DNA of 64,000 nucleotides from Neobacillus niacini (GTDB lineage Bacteria > Bacillota > Bacilli > Bacillales > Cytobacillaceae). Below the pieces are notes generated by a model. That model had not been told where the DNA came from. It saw nothing but the letters and a program-made list of their open reading frames with translations, and ran no database searches. Where the stretch lies: contig NZ_JACWFG010000002.1 in the NCBI RefSeq assembly GCF_019749295.1, positions 1 to 64,000 on the forward strand, written 5' to 3'. A program made the translations under genes and the position numbers. Positions within the stretch are counted from its first letter, which is position 1. Each line of letters starts with the position of its first letter. Below are positions 15,301 to 25,230 of this stretch, piece by piece.

Positions 15301-18300
15301 CTATTCTTCTACTGGCTGTTTTTTCTGTTTGCGGTAGACAAAAAGTCCTGCTAGTGCAATACCTAATCCACCTATCCCTCCGAGAGATCCTGCGAACAGC
15401 GGTGTATTGTTGTACCAGCGAACTAAGAAGTTGGTTGATACGATTAGCTCATTAACTCCTTTTGTAAGTTCGTTTCCTGCCGCATCGACAGCAACAATCT
15501 TAACCTCTTGTTTCTCGTTAGAATTCGGGATACTGAAAGTGAAGTTCTCCCCATTTTCTTGGTGCTCTACTTTTTTATCATTCAAGTAGATGGCTGCACC
15601 TTCAAGAACCAGGTTATCCTTTATGGAGATGGTTACATCTTTGTTGTCCACTGGATATTGTTCGCCACTTTCAATATCGATTGGAACGATAACCGGTTTC
15701 GTTTTGTCGATACCGAATGAAATTTCTGCTTTTTTCGTTTCATCAATGTTTTCATTGATATTTCCAGCAGCATCTTCTGAGTAGATTGTCACAGTATAGC
15801 GGCCATCGCCAGTAAATAATTCCTTTTTGACCACATACGTATATTGACTCCACTTACCTTTTCCGCCTGTTTCTGTTATGGTGAAATCTTTCCCTTTCAC
15901 CAAGTCAGTTGGTGTCCCATTCTTAGTCACTTTTATCGTAATGGATTCGGGTTTTAAGTTGTCAACATTTGTTTCCGTTACAATGACATCTTTTTCTTTC
16001 TGAACAAATTTACCATCAATACTCTTCAAGTTTTCTTCGAAGGAATAAACAGAACCGAAACGGTTAACAGAGAAAGTAATCTCTTTGGTTGATACGTTTC
16101 CTGCCAAGTCTGTAAGAGAGGCGGATAATGTATAAAGGTCATCCACTTCCTTCGTTTTTTCGAAGTTCTTGAACGTATAAACCTGACCGTTGGCTGCATC
16201 ACTGTAGCTTCCATTTAAAGCAACTGAACCTCTGTTTGACCCTTTCAAGCTAATGCTTACTTTATTTTTATTAAAGTTTGTATCCGAATAGGAGATTACG
16301 GGAATAACATCGCCATTATTGGCTGTCTGGTCAAGAACGCCTGTAATCTTTAATTCAGGTACCGTCTGGTCCACAATAAATGTATCACTTGCATAATCAT
16401 CCGCGGCATTTCCTGCCATATCACTATACTCTATATCAAAGCTGTACTTTGCATCGCCAGAATACTGGATGGTTGCTGTATGAACATCACCTTTTGTAGT
16501 CCAACGGCTTACAGCAGGAAAGGCTGCTGCACTACCATTATCAGTTGCGGTGCCTGTCACCTTAATACGACTAGTTTCAAAGTTATGCTCGGTAATCGAT
16601 ATGGTTGCCGTTCTGCTAGCTTTATAGTAATTTCCGTTGGCAGCAGTGTTATTGTTATACGATACATTTATAACCGGTTTCGTTTTATCGATTGTAAACT
16701 TATCCTGAGCAACTGGGGCCGCAGCATTTTGGGCGTTGTCACGATAGTTAATATCAAATGTGTAATCACCGTCTGCTGTGTAACTGACGGTTGCAGTATG
16801 AGTCGTTTTATTTGGATCCGCATTATTGACCGCGGTTTTCCAACCTGATAAAGCTGGAACTGCACCATCTTTGTTCGTAATCAAATGAACCACATCACTA
16901 GCTTTGAAATTACGCTCTGTAATCACAATCGTTGCGGTACGATTCTCTTTGAAATAATCAGCATGTTGAGGATCTGCTGTGTTGTTATCATACGTAACCT
17001 TGATCGTCGGAAGTGTCTTGTCAATGCTGAAGGTAATTTCATCCTCCGAAGTGTTTCCTGCACGATCTGTAATCTTTACCTTTACGACAATACCATTACT
17101 GTCATTGTTAACATGAATCGTTTGGGTCATTTCCTGAACGAGATTCTTATCTGTCTTGGTTACAAGCCACCCATCAATCTTATTGTCCTTCTTAAAGGTT
17201 TTCTCATGGTCAATTTCAGTGGTATTTCCCACCTGATTCTGAGCCCTATCGTTTGGAGCGGTAACCGACCATTCAACCTTGCTAAGACCTGAGTAAGTGT
17301 CCTTAACACTTAACTTTACAGGAACGTTATGGCTATAAAGGTCTAAATTTTTATTATCTTTATAGGTTGTTTTTTGTCTATCGAACGTAATATGTTCTTT
17401 TTCACTATCATGCTTGGCTTTATCCTCTATAATCGCACCTTTTGGTGTTTCAAACTCTCCCATGTTATCAACATGGTCAATGGCCTTTGCAAAAATCCGC
17501 CCTTTAAATGAAGCTGGAACAGTAAAAGTTACTTCACTTGTGGTTAAAACTGGCTCAATATTTGCAATTTCTGACTCTTCAACTAGAGAAATTGGACCTG
17601 ATGCTGGTACGGCATAGAAATTACCAGTCTCATAATCTTGTAAATAAATAATCATCGATTTTACTTGCGTAGCTGCCTCATTTGGCACATCTGGGTCTTC
17701 TGCTTTTACTGTAACTTGGGTGGACTTTTTGAAGTAGTAACCATAGTCATCCAGCTCAATAATGTCATTAAGCTCGCCATGAATACCAGTCTTTTCACCA
17801 TCAGCTGTAAAAGTGAAACCAGAGATAACAGGGTCACTACTATCGATAAAAATTGTTTTTTCTAGTTTATGAGAGTTTCCTGCATTGTCAATGACTTCAA
17901 CAGAAACATCATATGAACCATTCTCATTAACAGGAATACCCATATCAAAGAGTTGTTTTGTACTAAAAGAATCGATTTTTGGATGATGCTGCTTTTCTGC
18001 AAGGGCGTCATAATAATATTTATATTTATCTGCTTCTGTTAGAATTTCTTTTCCATTCACTTTAATGACAACCGCATTTATACCAGAATCGGTATCTTCA
18101 ACATTCACATTAAACGTTACAACACCGCTATAGAATTCCGTTTCCTTACCAGTGGTCTTTTCAATACCCACATATGGATTGCGTCCATTTTCAGGAGAAA
18201 CGGTAATCGCTGCAGCAGGTTTATTTTTCTCAATCAAGACTACTCCGCTGTTACCCGACGCAATGTTTGAGTTTGCAGAGGTAACGAGGTATGGTACCTC

Positions 18301-21300
18301 ACTCTTGTTGTTTACATTGTCTGTCACTTCGACAGAAAATGTACCATTAAAGCTTGATGCATCAAACCTAAACTCTGCAACTGCTGTCAAAGCGTCCTTT
18401 TCGACTTTCTCCGGAGTGATAATCTTTTTATCATCTGTTCCCTCTTGGGCAGCAATCAACACGATATCCTTAATTCCGGAAGCATCGTCCTTAACATTGG
18501 CAGTGATTTTAATTTCTTTATTGAAGAACGTACCAAATGTAAGGTAATTTAAGAATTTAGCAATGGAGCTCTCATTCACCACTTCAAAGTGAACCGAGTC
18601 TTTACCTTTTGCAAGGGTTGGATTGATTTCGTCGATATAAAGAGTCCTCTTTACGACCTCTTGTTTATTCGTGTTACCTGCATTATCCTCTACCTCGACA
18701 GAGACATTGAATAATCTTCCCTCTTCCACAAGTGAACTTGTTTGAATATGGTCAATCGCTGGATTCTTTTGCCTTTCGCTAAGGCTTGAGAAATCGTACT
18801 TCTTGTATTCCTTATTGTTAATATCAATACTAACGTTATTAACACCAGAATGCGGGTCATTTGCCTCAACATCTAACTGAACATCTTCACTGTAAAATTC
18901 AGTGGTTTCCCCAGTTGAAACATGAACACCTTCATAAAAATCCACATCTTTTCCATGAGTGACATTGATTTTAGCAGAAGGAGCAACTCCGTCAATCATA
19001 AATAGCCCTTTCCCTTTTTGGGGAATATTGGAGTTTCCGTTTGTTATAGCATAAGACTTTTTATTGTTAACATTGTCGGTTACTTCTACTGCAAGATGTC
19101 TTTCAAAGCTCTCGACATCCAGTTTGAACGTTACTTCACCTGTTAAAGAGTCGTTACTGTAGGTTTCTGAAACCAACTTCGGGACTACTTTCTCGTCATC
19201 TGGATTTACCGGATTCGTAACAAGGGCAACATGTTTAATCCCAGCTGCTTGATCCTCGACTTTTACGGTAACTTCGAATCCTTTCGTAAAGAAACTTCCA
19301 AATGGCAAGAATTTCATTAAGCTATCTAATTCGCTAATTTCTTCAACAGTAACTGATTTGCCAGGGGCAAGCGTTGGAACTTCTTTATCGATCACAATTG
19401 ATTTCGTTTTTTCTTCACTTTGATTTCCTGCATGATCCTTCACATTTACAGAAACATCGTATGCTTTATGCTCACCTGCTGTAGTTTCTGTAGCTATAGG
19501 AGCAAGTGTTGGGCTTTTTTGCGTTTCCTTTTCTGTCGAAAAATCATAATCTGAATGTCTCTCGTTGTTAATATCAATAGTAACGGCATTTACACCAGCA
19601 TCAGCATCATATGGTTTTACACCTATCTGAACATCCTGGCTATAAAACTCCGTTTGATCTTCACGGACATAGGAAGTTACGTTTTCTTTATGATTTACAT
19701 GTATTTCGGCACTAGGAGCTTTTCGGTCAATCATAATGATTCCATTACCATCAGGATTGATATTCGAATTCTTACTAGTTACCTTATATGTTTCTTGGTT
19801 GTTCACTTTGTCAGTAACCGTTGCTTTAAGCGTTCCGTTAAAGCTTTCTTCATCGATGATGAATGACGCTTGTGCGGTTAAGCCATTGTTGATAAAACTG
19901 CCATCCACCAATTTGGGAACGACTTTTTCATCGCTGGTTAGCAATGAAATACCTTTAATTCCTGAAGCCTCATCACTTGCCTTAACAGTCACTTTCAATC
20001 CTTTATTATAGAAAGTTCCAAACGTAAGGAAAGAAATGATTTCAGCTGCTATGCTATCATTTATTTTTTCAATGGTAACGGCCTGTCCTGGTGCGAGTTT
20101 CGGCTTGGTCTTGTCAATATGAATAGGGACGATTTGTTCAGCAGAAACATTTCCTGCTTTATCCTCTGCCCAAATCTTATATTGACCTTGATAATCAGCG
20201 TCTACTGTTTTAAAAGAGTAAACACCTGTTTTACTTTCCAGCTTCGTTCCCTTATCATCAGGATCAGCCATATTACGATAATAAACATTCGCTATGTCAG
20301 AAGAGTAATCAATCTGACCCACAGACTCCTTGGCATTATCAATCCCGAACGAAACGGAAACAGCGTCACTGAACCACAAAGAGTCATTTATGGTTTCCTT
20401 GTTTGGTCCGTCTAATGAAGGAGTTTGAACAGTAGGACTTTTTTTATCAAAAGCGATCACTAAATCGCCGGGCAAATCCACCTCCACCCTTTTATTTCCA
20501 ATTAATCCTGGCACTCCGGCAGAAGATCGTACAATGATCTTACTTATAGTAGTGGAGCTATTGATGGAAACGGAATCCACAAAGGATCGGGAAATATCTA
20601 CTTGGTCGTATGGTGCTTTAGGTGTTATTTCTACAGCTGCATCTGTTGAGTAAACAAGAACTTGATTATCTTCACTGTCAAAATAAGAATCAACTAAATG
20701 CCCTGATGCAGGTGTAATAGCAACGTATTTCTCCCAAGTTCCTTCTAAAACCCGCACACCTTCGAAGCCGACCACTATATCAGCAGGTCCTTGAATATCG
20801 CTTAATGTATACGTGTAGGTAACACGCTCACCGTCTTTGTTTTCAGTATAATCATCGACAGGTTTTCCATTAACAGTTAAAGCGGCAATTTGATAGGAGG
20901 AATCTTGTGGTGTAATGGTAAAAGTCACGTCACCGTTATGCGTTACTTCCTTCGTACTAGGTGTAATTTCCCCATAACCACCTTTTACAGCTGCCTTCAC
21001 TTCATATGTGTTAATCTCAAAAGTCACGACCACACTTTGATTTTCTGTTACTTTTGGAAGTTTAAACTCACGTTTTACAGTAGACTGAGTCACTTCTGTT
21101 GGTTTTAAAAGCTCTTTATCACCAACTTTAACACTTTTAACATGATATCCTGTTTTCGGGCTAATAAGAATGGACGGTTCTGAACCATATTCCACTGTGA
21201 TACTTCCGCCGTCTGAAGTGATGGTTTCATTCTTATCAACATCTTTTATATCACCTAAATCACGATTATAGTTAAAGGTTATCGTATGCGTGTTAATCGC

Positions 21301-22092
21301 AAATTTGACGTTAACCCTATGGTGGTCATCCACATTTTTAAATGTGTACGCATATCCGGTGCCCGTTAGTGTACCATTTACATCAGTCTTAAGATTAATC
21401 TCAACACCATCAATGGTAATTTTATCGATATGGTAACCAGTATCTGGCGTAACAGTAAACGATGCATCAGTATTAGGCAGAATAGTGTTGATTCCGCCGT
21501 ACTTACTGATAGCTTTGCCTGTACTTCCCGTTACCGTACCGTTGCGATAGGCGTCATATGTAATGAAATAGGTCTTTTTAACAAATACAACTCTAATACT
21601 TGTATCGTTAGAAATAGCAGGGATGGTTTCTGCGAACTTCCCTTTGTCTGAAACTGTTTTAGATTTACCGCCAATGGTGACAGAGCGAATTTCATAGCCT
21701 GCCTCTGGGATAATGTTTACTTCAACATCTTCACCCTCCACCACTGAAACAGGTTTCGTGTACTCAGAGCTGTTGATTTCAACCTTCCCCGAACCAGACT
21801 GATATACTGTTACGTTATAGGTAACTTTCTCAGGTTCTGGTGCTGGTGTGGGCTCTGGTTCTGGTTCTGGTGTCGGTTCCGGTGTCGGTTCCGGCGTTGG
21901 TTCCGGTGCAGGCTCTGGCGCTGGTTCTGGCACTGTCTCTGGCACTTGCTCTAGCACTGGTTCTAGTGTTGACCCTTCGGTTTGTTGTGTCGCATCATTT
22001 GTGATGGCCATAACTGGTAGATTATGGAGGACCAGCATGAATGCCAAAATCACGGCCAAGATGCGTGTGACCTTTGACTTCTTCCTAAACAT
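15301..22092 (-). CDS. Giant Ig-like/InlB-repeat surface protein, 2263 aa
   Basis: A very large secreted, membrane-anchored protein. Order: signal peptide (about 1-29); Pro/Glu/Thr-rich stalk of EPTPEP-type repeats (about 45-88); four divergent InlB-type B-repeats (about 90-445), each ending near Y-x-[IV]-x-x-[LIV]-T/K-[VI]-x-G; many Ig-like domains, including three long units of ~230 residues that each contain an LTFGTF-x-NK or LPFGSFFTK block followed by an A/D-G-I-K motif; two repeats with a [TE]-[RH]-NF segment; and finally a glycine-rich membrane helix (about 2233-2252) and a basic RKQKK tail. There is no LPxTG motif. It is the last gene of the PP2C-kinase operon, next to the pilus operon; adhesion or cell-surface sensing is the likely role. 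Confidence 0.85.
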   Translation of the reverse strand: MFRKKSKVTRILAVILAFMLVLHNLPVMAITNDATQQTEGSTLEPVLEQVPETVPEPAPEPAPEPTPEPTPEPTPEPEPEPTPAPEPEKVTYNVTVYQSGSGKVEINSSEYTKPVSVVEGEDVEVNIIPEAGYEIRSVTIGGKSKTVSDKGKFAETIPAISNDTSIRVVFVKKTYFITYDAYRNGTVTGSTGKAISKYGGINTILPNTDASFTVTPDTGYHIDKITIDGVEINLKTDVNGTLTGTGYAYTFKNVDDHHRVNVKFAINTHTITFNYNRDLGDIKDVDKNETITSDGGSITVEYGSEPSILISPKTGYHVKSVKVGDKELLKPTEVTQSTVKREFKLPKVTENQSVVVTFEINTYEVKAAVKGGYGEITPSTKEVTHNGDVTFTITPQDSSYQIAALTVNGKPVDDYTENKDGERVTYTYTLSDIQGPADIVVGFEGVRVLEGTWEKYVAITPASGHLVDSYFDSEDNQVLVYSTDAAVEITPKAPYDQVDISRSFVDSVSINSSTTISKIIVRSSAGVPGLIGNKRVEVDLPGDLVIAFDKKSPTVQTPSLDGPNKETINDSLWFSDAVSVSFGIDNAKESVGQIDYSSDIANVYYRNMADPDDKGTKLESKTGVYSFKTVDADYQGQYKIWAEDKAGNVSAEQIVPIHIDKTKPKLAPGQAVTIEKINDSIAAEIISFLTFGTFYNKGLKVTVKASDEASGIKGISLLTSDEKVVPKLVDGSFINNGLTAQASFIIDEESFNGTLKATVTDKVNNQETYKVTSKNSNINPDGNGIIMIDRKAPSAEIHVNHKENVTSYVREDQTEFYSQDVQIGVKPYDADAGVNAVTIDINNERHSDYDFSTEKETQKSPTLAPIATETTAGEHKAYDVSVNVKDHAGNQSEEKTKSIVIDKEVPTLAPGKSVTVEEISELDSLMKFLPFGSFFTKGFEVTVKVEDQAAGIKHVALVTNPVNPDDEKVVPKLVSETYSNDSLTGEVTFKLDVESFERHLAVEVTDNVNNKKSYAITNGNSNIPQKGKGLFMIDGVAPSAKINVTHGKDVDFYEGVHVSTGETTEFYSEDVQLDVEANDPHSGVNNVSIDINNKEYKKYDFSSLSERQKNPAIDHIQTSSLVEEGRLFNVSVEVEDNAGNTNKQEVVKRTLYIDEINPTLAKGKDSVHFEVVNESSIAKFLNYLTFGTFFNKEIKITANVKDDASGIKDIVLIAAQEGTDDKKIITPEKVEKDALTAVAEFRFDASSFNGTFSVEVTDNVNNKSEVPYLVTSANSNIASGNSGVVLIEKNKPAAAITVSPENGRNPYVGIEKTTGKETEFYSGVVTFNVNVEDTDSGINAVVIKVNGKEILTEADKYKYYYDALAEKQHHPKIDSFSTKQLFDMGIPVNENGSYDVSVEVIDNAGNSHKLEKTIFIDSSDPVISGFTFTADGEKTGIHGELNDIIELDDYGYYFKKSTQVTVKAEDPDVPNEAATQVKSMIIYLQDYETGNFYAVPASGPISLVEESEIANIEPVLTTSEVTFTVPASFKGRIFAKAIDHVDNMGEFETPKGAIIEDKAKHDSEKEHITFDRQKTTYKDNKNLDLYSHNVPVKLSVKDTYSGLSKVEWSVTAPNDRAQNQVGNTTEIDHEKTFKKDNKIDGWLVTKTDKNLVQEMTQTIHVNNDSNGIVVKVKITDRAGNTSEDEITFSIDKTLPTIKVTYDNNTADPQHADYFKENRTATIVITERNFKASDVVHLITNKDGAVPALSGWKTAVNNADPNKTTHTATVSYTADGDYTFDINYRDNAQNAAAPVAQDKFTIDKTKPVINVSYNNNTAANGNYYKASRTATISITEHNFETSRIKVTGTATDNGSAAAFPAVSRWTTKGDVHTATIQYSGDAKYSFDIEYSDMAGNAADDYASDTFIVDQTVPELKITGVLDQTANNGDVIPVISYSDTNFNKNKVSISLKGSNRGSVALNGSYSDAANGQVYTFKNFEKTKEVDDLYTLSASLTDLAGNVSTKEITFSVNRFGSVYSFEENLKSIDGKFVQKEKDVIVTETNVDNLKPESITIKVTKNGTPTDLVKGKDFTITETGGKGKWSQYTYVVKKELFTGDGRYTVTIYSEDAAGNINENIDETKKAEISFGIDKTKPVIVPIDIESGEQYPVDNKDVTISIKDNLVLEGAAIYLNDKKVEHQENGENFTFSIPNSNEKQEVKIVAVDAAGNELTKGVNELIVSTNFLVRWYNNTPLFAGSLGGIGGLGIALAGLFVYRKQKKQPVEE

Positions 22093-22144
22093 CTCTCTCT
22101 CTCTCCTTCTCTCTACGACTGTAAAACAGTATGAAGTCGTTTTT

Positions 22145-22693
22145 TTACTTGATAACCTCGCTGGAATGGGTGACTTTGATGTCCTTTACTTTCTTAAAAC
22201 CAACTGCTGGAATGTTTGCCTCATCAGAGGAATCTGATAACAGGGTAGTTCCCTGCTTGTCTCTTAAAACTTCACTCTCATCAAGCAATAATTCCGTTGC
22301 AGCCATCCCATTCACCAATACTTCTGAATCTTCCGACAGGATTTCAGTTGCCTCTGGGTCTGTTAAAATTTCTGTTTCAGCCATCATTTCTGCCGGCAGC
22401 TTATGAACGGGTAATGGTCGAGACGTTTCCTCCGTCTTTCCCAGCCAGCCTGACCGTGATGCTAACTGCCTGGAGAATATTCCCTTAAGGACGTTAGGCT
22501 GTGAGCGTTTAGTACCGTTCATTTTATGCTGTTCCCGGATTTCCTGAATCTGCCTGGCTGCTGTTTTGCCCGTCAAATCCCAAATTATAGCACGTATATG
22601 CATCTTGAAAAATAGGACAATTGTTATAATTAGCAATACTCCTGCAAGGGAGTACCCGATGATGGAAATGATTAACCATGCTGTTGCATCCAT
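22145..22693 (-). CDS. Small membrane protein with repeated Thr motifs, candidate kinase substrate
   Basis: I recognise no family. A single membrane helix at about 6-29 is followed by a cytoplasmic tail of about 150 residues. The tail holds four copies of a T-x-[IL]-L-x-[DE] motif: TEILTD (107-112), TEILSE (116-121), TELLLD (133-138) and TTLLSD (149-154), set in an acidic background. The FHA protein at 4677-6230 has similar segments. The gene lies 11 bases after the Ser/Thr kinase gene and 52 bases before the giant surface protein. I infer that the threonines are phosphorylated by the kinase and read by the FHA domain; no experiment is known to me. Confidence 0.75.
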   Translation of the reverse strand: MDATAWLIISIIGYSLAGVLLIITIVLFFKMHIRAIIWDLTGKTAARQIQEIREQHKMNGTKRSQPNVLKGIFSRQLASRSGWLGKTEETSRPLPVHKLPAEMMAETEILTDPEATEILSEDSEVLVNGMAATELLLDESEVLRDKQGTTLLSDSSDEANIPAVGFKKVKDIKVTHSSEVIK

Positions 22694-22704
22694 TGTAGTA
22701 CCCC

Positions 22705-24393
22705 CTATTGATTCCTATATGCGTTATTAACTGCTTTTTCTGTAACACCAAAACGATTGATGACATCATCTTTTATTTGTTGTGTTTTGTCTGTGGTAAC
22801 TGAAACATTATTTGTACTTTTTTTCACAGACTCTATGACAGAAGAGATATCATCTTCCTTAATCCCATCCAACTTAAATTTCCTAGCATAGGCTTCGATC
22901 GAGTACATAGTCAATTTATAGAGTTCTAGTTTTACAATTTCACTTTCATCCGGACTATTTTCAATCAGTTTTAGCAATTCCTTTATATTTTTCCAATATG
23001 GGCTATATTTTCCCTTATCCGATGCTTCCTCAATGTGAAGGGTGATATCTTGATTGAACTTACCGATATCCCGGTAGACGTTAGCCATTCCGTAATAATT
23101 CCGATCTTTACTGCCATATGTAACAGCATCTTCAAACCACTGAACGGAGCTCTTCATCCGGGTAATTCCATTGTCACTATCACCGCTTTTCCCATAATCG
23201 TAGTAATACCAATACACCTTTCCGACTTCAAAGGCAAGGTCACCATAATCAGGATTTTCACGGAATTGTGCTAAATGAGGATTAATTTTTTTCTTAAATT
23301 GCTCTTCTTCCTCTACGGTAAAAGCCGTATCATTTTTAAAGGCATCCATTAATCCTAGATAGGCATCATTCACAGTTGGTTTTATATCAATGGCTCTTAA
23401 GTAATAGTCAATTTTACTCTGATCTGAGGCAGCTTTCTCCGCCATCAGAATATTATTATCATAATCTGCATTATTTGTATGATTTTTCATCGCCTGGGCA
23501 GATATTCCTACACCTAAGCTCAATAGAGCCGCACCAGCAACCATACTAAAAGTGCGAAGCTTCGACTTTTGTTTTGCCCGGTATGCATCATCTTCTTCTT
23601 CATAATGATGGAGAGCATATAGCAGCTCGGCACAAGATTGATAGCGATCCTCCGGGTTAAGCTGTGTACACTTTTGGATTATTTTCTCAAGACCGCCAGA
23701 TAATTGCGGATTCCACTCCCTGATCCTGCGTAACTCATACGGCGGCTCTGTTGGGTTATGTCCCGTTACCAAGTGATACAGTGTAACACCCAGACAGTAT
23801 ACATCGGTCCTTGGATCCGTCTGACCTTTTCCACCGAATTGTTCAGGCGCTGCATACCCCTTTGTGCCCAAATTAACAGTATCCGCTATATTTTCTTGTT
23901 TGTATTCTCTAGCAATTCCGAAATCTACCAATTTTAGATTTCCATCAGGTTTCATCATGACATTGGCCGGTTTCATGTCGCGATAAATAATAGGTGGATC
24001 ATATGTATGTAAATAATCCAGCACTTCGCTAAGCTGTTTTGCCCATTCAATCACAATTTCCTGCGGCTGCGCCCCATATGTTTTCAAAATTCGATCCAGC
24101 GGCTCGCCTTCAATGTAATCCATAATGACATAAATAACATTGCTTTGATCAATAATGTCTACAATACGCGGCAATGAGGGATGATCAAGCTTTTTTATCA
24201 AATGTGCTTCAGCAATCGCACTTTGAATGACCACTTCGTTATGTTCATCTCTAGCCCTTTTTTCAATCTCTTTTACCGCCCACTGTTTGTTCAAGCGTTT
24301 GTCCATGGCTAAGTAAACCTTTGACATACCGCCTTCTCCAATCAGCTTCAATATTTCATATTTACCTTCTATTACTGAACCTATTGCAGCCAA
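22705..24393 (-). CDS. Membrane Ser/Thr protein kinase (Hanks type)
   Basis: A 562-residue kinase. The cytoplasmic kinase domain spans about 11-265: glycine loop GEGGMSKVY (19-27), Lys41, catalytic YRDMKPANV (137-145; Tyr replaces the usual His), DFG (157-159), and GTKGYAAPEQF in the activation segment. A membrane helix follows at about 281-300, and then an extracellular domain of ~260 residues, mostly helical and TPR-like, instead of PASTA repeats. This separates it from PrkC/PknB-type kinases that sense muropeptides. The start is TTG at 24393. It sits 15 bases after a PP2C gene and 11 bases before its proposed substrate gene, a typical kinase-phosphatase pair. Confidence 0.9.
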   Translation of the reverse strand: MAAIGSVIEGKYEILKLIGEGGMSKVYLAMDKRLNKQWAVKEIEKRARDEHNEVVIQSAIAEAHLIKKLDHPSLPRIVDIIDQSNVIYVIMDYIEGEPLDRILKTYGAQPQEIVIEWAKQLSEVLDYLHTYDPPIIYRDMKPANVMMKPDGNLKLVDFGIAREYKQENIADTVNLGTKGYAAPEQFGGKGQTDPRTDVYCLGVTLYHLVTGHNPTEPPYELRRIREWNPQLSGGLEKIIQKCTQLNPEDRYQSCAELLYALHHYEEEDDAYRAKQKSKLRTFSMVAGAALLSLGVGISAQAMKNHTNNADYDNNILMAEKAASDQSKIDYYLRAIDIKPTVNDAYLGLMDAFKNDTAFTVEEEEQFKKKINPHLAQFRENPDYGDLAFEVGKVYWYYYDYGKSGDSDNGITRMKSSVQWFEDAVTYGSKDRNYYGMANVYRDIGKFNQDITLHIEEASDKGKYSPYWKNIKELLKLIENSPDESEIVKLELYKLTMYSIEAYARKFKLDGIKEDDISSVIESVKKSTNNVSVTTDKTQQIKDDVINRFGVTEKAVNNAYRNQ

Positions 24394-24408
24394 AAGAAAT
24401 CCCCATCC

Positions 24409-25176
24409 TTACAAAATTTTAATAAGCAGCACCGTGATGTTATCAGTTTCCTTCCTTTGCTTATTAAGTTCTACCAATGCTTTTGCCTTTTCTTCCATAA
24501 CACCTTCATTGACCAAAACTTGTGGTGAAAATGAATGATAAATCTCGTTCTCCGTAATCATATGACGAAAACCGTCCGAACACAGCATATATACTTCACC
24601 TGGAACAGGTGTACCTTGAATAAACTGTGGTTCCACTATTCTTGATGCACCGATACACTGCAAAAGAACATTCCTTCTTGGATCTAACTTGGCTTGTTCA
24701 GGAGTTAACACTCCACTTCTGACATCTCTTCCTACGACTGTTTGATCCTCCGTTAAAACCTCAAGTTTATGTTGTATACGATAAACTCTTGAATCCCCAA
24801 CATGACCTATCAACATGAACTTAGAATCTATTAAAAGCAAGGCTGTCCATGTTGTTCCAAGCTGAACATTATTATTCCTGCCATATTCAGCTATTTTCTG
24901 ATTTTGCTCTTGAATCAGCTGCTCCCACCGATACTGGATGTTACTAAGCTCATTTTTAGCAAGATAGGCTGGCAGCTCCTCATCAAACCAATCAGAAAAA
25001 GTATTGACTACAGAGGCACTGGCCACTTCGCCCTTAGAAAGTCCGCCCATTCCGTCACAGATGAGTGCTAAAACAACCATGCCGTGAGAAGTTTCTGCAA
25101 CCTTTAAACATAAGCTGTCTTGATTTGTTTGTTTCGAAATTCCTATATCTGTATATACTGCAGTTAAGACTTCCAT
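24409..25176 (-). CDS. PP2C-family Ser/Thr protein phosphatase paired with the kinase
   Basis: A 255-residue PPM phosphatase. Visible motifs: TDIGISKQTNQD (metal and phosphate region), CDGMGG (40-45), LGTTWTALLL, GHVGDSRVY, DPRRNVLLQCIG, CSDGFRH and ETDNITVLL. It lacks the insertion seen in the paralogue at 3705-4670. ATG 25176 follows AAGGAAGG at about 7 bases; an upstream ATG at 25209 is in frame but overlaps the direct repeats. As first gene of the operon it precedes the kinase by 15 bases. Confidence 0.88.
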   Translation of the reverse strand: MEVLTAVYTDIGISKQTNQDSLCLKVAETSHGMVVLALICDGMGGLSKGEVASASVVNTFSDWFDEELPAYLAKNELSNIQYRWEQLIQEQNQKIAEYGRNNNVQLGTTWTALLLIDSKFMLIGHVGDSRVYRIQHKLEVLTEDQTVVGRDVRSGVLTPEQAKLDPRRNVLLQCIGASRIVEPQFIQGTPVPGEVYMLCSDGFRHMITENEIYHSFSPQVLVNEGVMEEKAKALVELNKQRKETDNITVLLIKIL

Positions 25177-25199
25177 CCTCTTACCTTCCTTATGTAAAT

Positions 25200-25230
25200 A
25201 AGTATTCAAACTGTATATAAGTATTCAAAC
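25200..25230. promoter_or_regulatory. Direct repeat upstream of the kinase operon
   Basis: AAGTATTCAAAC occurs twice (25200-25211 and 25219-25230), 19 bases apart, just upstream of the first gene. The 394-base gap 25177-25570 otherwise holds A/T-rich DNA and the gnd terminator. The repeats could be an operator or part of an overlapping promoter; no regulator can be named. Confidence 0.35.

Noticed and set aside
15301-22092. LPxTG cell-wall sorting signal in the giant surface protein
   Set aside because: The C-terminus has a membrane helix and a basic tail, but no LPxTG-like motif precedes it; anchoring by the helix is more likely.
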